The notes beneath the pieces were generated by a model, which saw only the letters and a program-made list of their open reading frames with translations, did not search any database and was not told the DNA's origin. Shown one piece after another: positions 6,767 to 9,650 of a DNA stretch of 9,650 bases (position 1 is its first letter; each line of letters opens with the position of its first letter). Source of the stretch: JADFUS01 sp964368765 (lineage in GTDB: Bacteria; Bacteroidota; Bacteroidia; Bacteroidales; Rikenellaceae); assembly GCA_964368765.1 (NCBI GenBank), contig CAYJCU010000081.1, forward strand, positions 1 through 9,650. Reading direction: 5' to 3'. The position numbers and the translations under genes were made by a program.

Positions 6767-6811
6767 AACAAACTTTTAACCGTCCTTTTATAGGGTAGTT
6801 AAAAGTTTGTT
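6767..6811 (+). terminator. hairpin between DUF4270 gene and topA
   Basis: Perfect 14-bp arms, AACAAACTTTTAAC (6767-6780) and GTTAAAAGTTTGTT (6798-6811), enclose a 17-nt centre that itself can pair CCT with AGG. It lies 22 bp after the DUF4270 stop and 20 bp before topA. A run of T after the right arm is lacking (it continues GATTTAAAG), so it may be a weak terminator, an RNA processing or stability element, or a leader structure of topA. I see no full consensus promoter in this spacer. Confidence 0.55.
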
Positions 6812-6831
6812 GATTTAAAGATAAAGATAAA

Positions 6832-9228
6832 ATGGGAGATAATCTTGTTATTGTTGAGTCGCCTGCTAAGGCGAAGACTATTGAGAAGATACTAGGTAAG
6901 GATTATATTGTTAAATCTAGTTTTGGGCATATTCGTGATTTGCCTAAAAAAGGGATAGGTATAGATATAGAAAATAATTTTGAGCCCGAGTATGAGGTGT
7001 CAGCCGATAAGAAAGCGGTAGTTGCAGAACTTAAGTCAATGAGCAAAAAGGCACAGAACGTGTGGCTTGCATCCGATGAGGATCGTGAGGGGGAGTCTAT
7101 TGCATGGCATTTGAGTAAAGAGCTTGGTTTAGATGAGAATAGCGTTAATCGTATAGTGTTTCATGAAATTACACCTACGGCAATAAAAAAAGCTATTGCC
7201 GAACCTAGAGTTTTAAATAAAAATCTTGTTAATGCGCAACAGGCACGACGCATACTTGATAGGCTTGTTGGTTTTGAAATATCTCCTCTATTGTGGAAAA
7301 AGGTTAAGCCATCACTATCAGCGGGTAGGGTGCAGAGTGTTGCTGTTAGGCTTATTGTTGAGCGTGAGCGTGAAATTATTGCGTTTAAGAGCACCTCTTA
7401 CTATAAGGTAGTGGGAGAGTTCTATATTGATAAAGATGGTGTAAGATATAATATAAAAACAGAGTTAGCCACTCGCTTTGAGACTATTGAAGAGGCTAAT
7501 AGCTTTGTTGAGAGCTGTAAAGGTGCTACATTTTCAGTTGCAAGTGTAGAGAAAAAACCTGGTAAACGCTCTCCTTCTGCACCATTCACAACATCAACTC
7601 TTCAGCAAGAGGCATCTCGTAGATTGGGTTTATCTGTATCACAAACTATGCGTTTAGCTCAGAAACTTTATGAGGAGGGGCATATTACCTATATGCGTAC
7701 CGATTCACAAAATCTATCTAATGATGCTATTGGAGCTATAACAGGTGTTGTTAAGGGCGATTACGGGGATAATTATCTGCATATACGCAAATATACAACA
7801 AAGAGTAAGGGAGCACAAGAGGCGCATGAGGCTATTAGGCCAACATACATAGCCAACAAGAGTATTAGTGGAACAGCTCAAGAGAAAAAACTATATAATT
7901 TGATTTGGTCTCGTACAGTTGCCTCGCAGATGGAAGATGCTGCTTTAGAGCGTACAACAATACAGATTTCAAATGATAAGAGTGCTCATAACTTTGTGGC
8001 TAAGGGAGAGGTTATCACCTTTGAGGGTTTTTTAAAGGTTTATGATAATAAAGGCGATGGTGTTTTATTACCACCTTTAGCATCTGGTGATATCATGAAT
8101 TATGATGTTATAGAGGCTATTGAGCGTTTTGAACAGCGTCCTTCAAGATATTCTGAGGCAGCTTTAGTTAAGCAGATGGAGGATTTAGGAATAGGTCGTC
8201 CATCAACCTATGCACCAACTATCTCTACCATTGTGAATAGAGGCTATGTTGTTAAAGATGACAGAGAGGGTGTTGAGCGTAGTTATAATGTAATTTCTCT
8301 ACGTGCAGATGTAATAAGCAAGGGTGTTAAGAGTGAGGTTACAGGGGCTGATAAGGCTAAACTATTCCCTACCGATATAGGTATGATTGTAACAGACTAC
8401 CTATTAAAGAATTTCTCTTATATTATGGATTACAATTTCACCGCTTCGGTTGAGAACGAGTTTGATGATATTGCTGATGGAGCTCTTGAGTGGCGCGATA
8501 TGATGAAGGGTTTTTATGGCGATTTTCATGGTATAGTAGTTAAAGCGAACGAGCAGGATGGTGGCTATGCAACATCTGAGATGCGTCTGCTGGGCGACGA
8601 CCCTAAGAGTGGTAAGGCAGTATATGCACGTATGGGGCGATTTGGTGCTATGGTTCAGATAGGTGAAAATGATGATGAAGAGAAGAAATACGCGGGATTA
8701 AAGGGTAATATGTTACTTGAAACCATAACACTTGATGAGGCGTTATCTCTGTTTGCCTTTCCTAAGACAGTAGGAGAGTATGAGGGGAAAGATATGGTTG
8801 TTGGCGAGGGGCGTTTTGGTCCATACATACGTCATAATTCTGTTTTTGTATCTATTCCTAAAGATAGAGACCCTCTTTCTATCACTGCTGATGATGCGAT
8901 TGAGTTAATTGAACTTAAACGTAAGGCGGATAGGGAGAAGGTGTTAAAGCGTTTTGATAATGATGAGAAGTTACAGATACTAAATGGTAGATGGGGAGCA
9001 TACATATATTATGATGGTGCCAACTATAAGGTGCCAGCGGCTAAAAAAGAGGGTTTACTAGAGCTCTCTTATGATGAGCTAATGGAGATAGTTAATTCGT
9101 CTGAGCCACCTGCTAAGGGAAGAGCTAAAGGTGCTAAAAAGACAGCACCAGCCAAAGCTCCAGCTAAGGCAGCAGCTAAAGCAAAAAAGACCACTACTAA
9201 AACTGCTAAAAAAACAGTTAAAAAGTAG
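6832..9228 (+). CDS. topA: DNA topoisomerase I (type IA)
   Basis: The 798-aa protein relaxes negatively supercoiled DNA by passing strands through a transient 5'-phosphotyrosine nick. The Toprim domain (about 3-120) has VIVESPAKAKT with E9 and SDEDREGE (81-88; D82, D84) for metal binding. The core carries SLSAGRVQSV (161-170) and the catalytic tyrosine in YMRTDS (Y287). GIGRPSTYAPTI marks the later core. The C-terminal region lacks the CxxC zinc ribbons of E. coli TopA; only one cysteine (C229) is seen in the protein. Instead it has repeats of the topo_C_Rpt type around GRFGAM, GRFGPYI and GRWGAYI. It ends in a roughly 40-residue Lys/Ala-rich tail that likely binds DNA. The start ATG at 6832 is followed directly by the Toprim strand. 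The gene is monocistronic or read from upstream; no clear promoter of its own is visible. Confidence 0.97.
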   Translation: MGDNLVIVESPAKAKTIEKILGKDYIVKSSFGHIRDLPKKGIGIDIENNFEPEYEVSADKKAVVAELKSMSKKAQNVWLASDEDREGESIAWHLSKELGLDENSVNRIVFHEITPTAIKKAIAEPRVLNKNLVNAQQARRILDRLVGFEISPLLWKKVKPSLSAGRVQSVAVRLIVEREREIIAFKSTSYYKVVGEFYIDKDGVRYNIKTELATRFETIEEANSFVESCKGATFSVASVEKKPGKRSPSAPFTTSTLQQEASRRLGLSVSQTMRLAQKLYEEGHITYMRTDSQNLSNDAIGAITGVVKGDYGDNYLHIRKYTTKSKGAQEAHEAIRPTYIANKSISGTAQEKKLYNLIWSRTVASQMEDAALERTTIQISNDKSAHNFVAKGEVITFEGFLKVYDNKGDGVLLPPLASGDIMNYDVIEAIERFEQRPSRYSEAALVKQMEDLGIGRPSTYAPTISTIVNRGYVVKDDREGVERSYNVISLRADVISKGVKSEVTGADKAKLFPTDIGMIVTDYLLKNFSYIMDYNFTASVENEFDDIADGALEWRDMMKGFYGDFHGIVVKANEQDGGYATSEMRLLGDDPKSGKAVYARMGRFGAMVQIGENDDEEKKYAGLKGNMLLETITLDEALSLFAFPKTVGEYEGKDMVVGEGRFGPYIRHNSVFVSIPKDRDPLSITADDAIELIELKRKADREKVLKRFDNDEKLQILNGRWGAYIYYDGANYKVPAAKKEGLLELSYDELMEIVNSSEPPAKGRAKGAKKTAPAKAPAKAAAKAKKTTTKTAKKTVKK

Positions 9229-9255
9229 TTGTGTACCACTTTTGTGTGGCTAAAA

Positions 9256-9287
9256 TTTGGTAGGATTAAAAATATTCCATATATTTG
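9256..9287 (+). promoter_or_regulatory. consensus promoter for ferredoxin gene
   Basis: TTTG (9256-9259) and TATATTTG (9280-9287) are separated by 20 nt, a full match to the Bacteroidota consensus. Transcription would begin near 9292-9294, giving a leader of about 27 nt that is A-rich before the ATG at 9320. The spacer after topA (from 9229) also holds a short CCAC/GTGG inverted repeat at about 9234-9250, too weak to call a terminator. Confidence 0.75.
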
Positions 9288-9319
9288 TACCATATTTTTA
9301 AACTTAAAGATTAGAAAAA

Positions 9320-9484
9320 ATGGCTTACAAAATTTCAGACAGTTGTGTTGCTTGTGGATCATGTATTGATGAGTGTCCAGTAAGTGCTATCTCAGAAGGA
9401 GATATCTATGTAATTGATGCAGATTCATGTATTGATTGTGGTGCTTGTGCAGGCGTTTGCCCTACTGAGGCTATCTCAGAGTAG
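9320..9484 (+). CDS. 2[4Fe-4S] ferredoxin
   Basis: This short gene encodes 54 residues starting MAYKISDSCVACGSC. It has two complete CxxCxxCxxxCP motifs: C9, C12, C15, C19 and C37, C40, C43, C47. Each set binds one [4Fe-4S] cluster, three ligands from its own motif and the fourth from the other, as in clostridial-type ferredoxins. The length matches that family, with the two halves being a visible internal duplication. It is a soluble cytosolic electron carrier at low potential, in anaerobes typically serving pyruvate:ferredoxin oxidoreductase, hydrogenases or similar enzymes; the partner here is not shown by the context. It has its own promoter and terminator, so it is an independent unit, and it fits an anaerobic lifestyle. 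Confidence 0.96.
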   Translation: MAYKISDSCVACGSCIDECPVSAISEGDIYVIDADSCIDCGACAGVCPTEAISE

Positions 9485-9509
9485 TTATCACAAGAGCAAC
9501 AGAAATGAT

Positions 9510-9552
9510 TTAGGGGTGGTTCTCGAGGAGAGACGCCCCTAATTTCTTTTTT
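9510..9552 (+). terminator. strong terminator after ferredoxin gene
   Basis: Arms TTAGGGGTG (9510-9518) and CGCCCCTAA (9534-9542) form a 9-bp stem with one G-U pair. The loop can form an inner TCTC/GAGA stem. It is followed by TTTCTTTTTT (9543-9552). This is a typical intrinsic terminator 25 bp after the ferredoxin stop. Confidence 0.92.
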
Positions 9553-9630
9553 AGTAGTGTGCCGAATCTAAGGATTTAATTTTACTATTTTTTTATAGTA
9601 GTGTCCGGCGAACCTGAGGATTGAATTTAT
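9552..9630. repeat. two imperfect direct repeats, possible IS end
   Basis: A unit beginning TAGTAGTGT occurs at 9552 and again at 9596. Both copies continue with a CCG/CGGCGAA-type core, then (T/C)T(A/G)AGGATT(T/G)AATTT, giving roughly 30 bases of similarity with a 2-base length difference and a 44-base offset. Between them TACTAT (9583-9588) and ATAGTA (9595-9600) form a small inverted repeat around T6. The second copy, TAGTGTCCGGCGAAC onward, resembles insertion-sequence ends in style, and an ATG at 9629 opens a frame that runs off the window. The element cannot be identified from the visible part. Confidence 0.5.
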
Positions 9631-9650
9631 GCACGTCATATCTACCCTAA

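Noticed and set aside
7161..7411. Two frames (77 aa minus, 61 aa plus) inside topA
   Set aside because: Both lie wholly within the conserved core of topoisomerase I and resemble nothing known.
9069..9362. 97-aa minus-strand frame across the topA end and ferredoxin start
   Set aside because: Its Ala/Val-rich part is the antisense of the Lys/Ala tail of TopA, and it crosses the ferredoxin promoter and start.
9552..9630. CRISPR array
   Set aside because: Only two imperfect copies with a short AT-rich spacer, and no cas genes in the window.

Overview
The window looks like chromosomal DNA from an AT-rich member of the Bacteroidales (phylum Bacteroidota); family and genus cannot be fixed from the sequence alone. 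The grounds are: several promoters fit the Bacteroidota consensus (TTTG, 19-20 nt, TAnnTTTG), strong Shine-Dalgarno sequences are absent, and several gene families are typical of the group. These are a DUF4270 surface-type lipoprotein, a short starch-synthase N-domain protein, a TlpA-like lipoprotein, and a topoisomerase I with no zinc-ribbon cysteines.

Layout. The left edge (about 31-228, +) is the broken C-terminal end of an insertion-sequence transposase. The 237 bp that follow hold a probable unannotated small RNA on the minus strand (about 262-368), with its own promoter-like -7 box and a terminator hairpin capped by a GNRA loop, and then a near-perfect 41-bp terminator palindrome (427-467). 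From 466 to 4214 four genes run leftward. A lipoprotein with a cysteine-less thioredoxin-like domain is coupled by a 1-nt overlap to an LpxH-like UDP-2,3-diacylglucosamine hydrolase. An internal consensus promoter then leads to a YegS/DagK-type lipid kinase and an LpxA-like acyltransferase. Two of the four are lipid A pathway enzymes and a third is a lipid kinase, so this is an envelope-lipid cluster.

A 294-bp divergent promoter region (4215-4508) separates these from the rightward genes. These are a 268-aa protein equivalent to only the N-terminal domain of a GT5 glycogen/starch synthase, an overlapping DUF4270 lipoprotein, a hairpin spacer, topA (DNA topoisomerase I with a basic Lys/Ala tail), and a free-standing 54-aa 2[4Fe-4S] ferredoxin with a consensus promoter and a strong terminator. 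The right edge (9552-9630) holds two imperfect copies of a roughly 30-bp sequence, possibly the end of another mobile element.

Most of the window is recognisable housekeeping and envelope biology, and I do not see an obvious new defence or mobile system. The points most worth a second look are the candidate small RNA at 262-368, the LpxA-like protein with several altered active-site positions, the Cys-less thioredoxin-like lipoprotein coupled to LpxH, and the synthase-like protein that has lost its nucleotide-sugar motifs and is fused by overlap to a surface lipoprotein gene.
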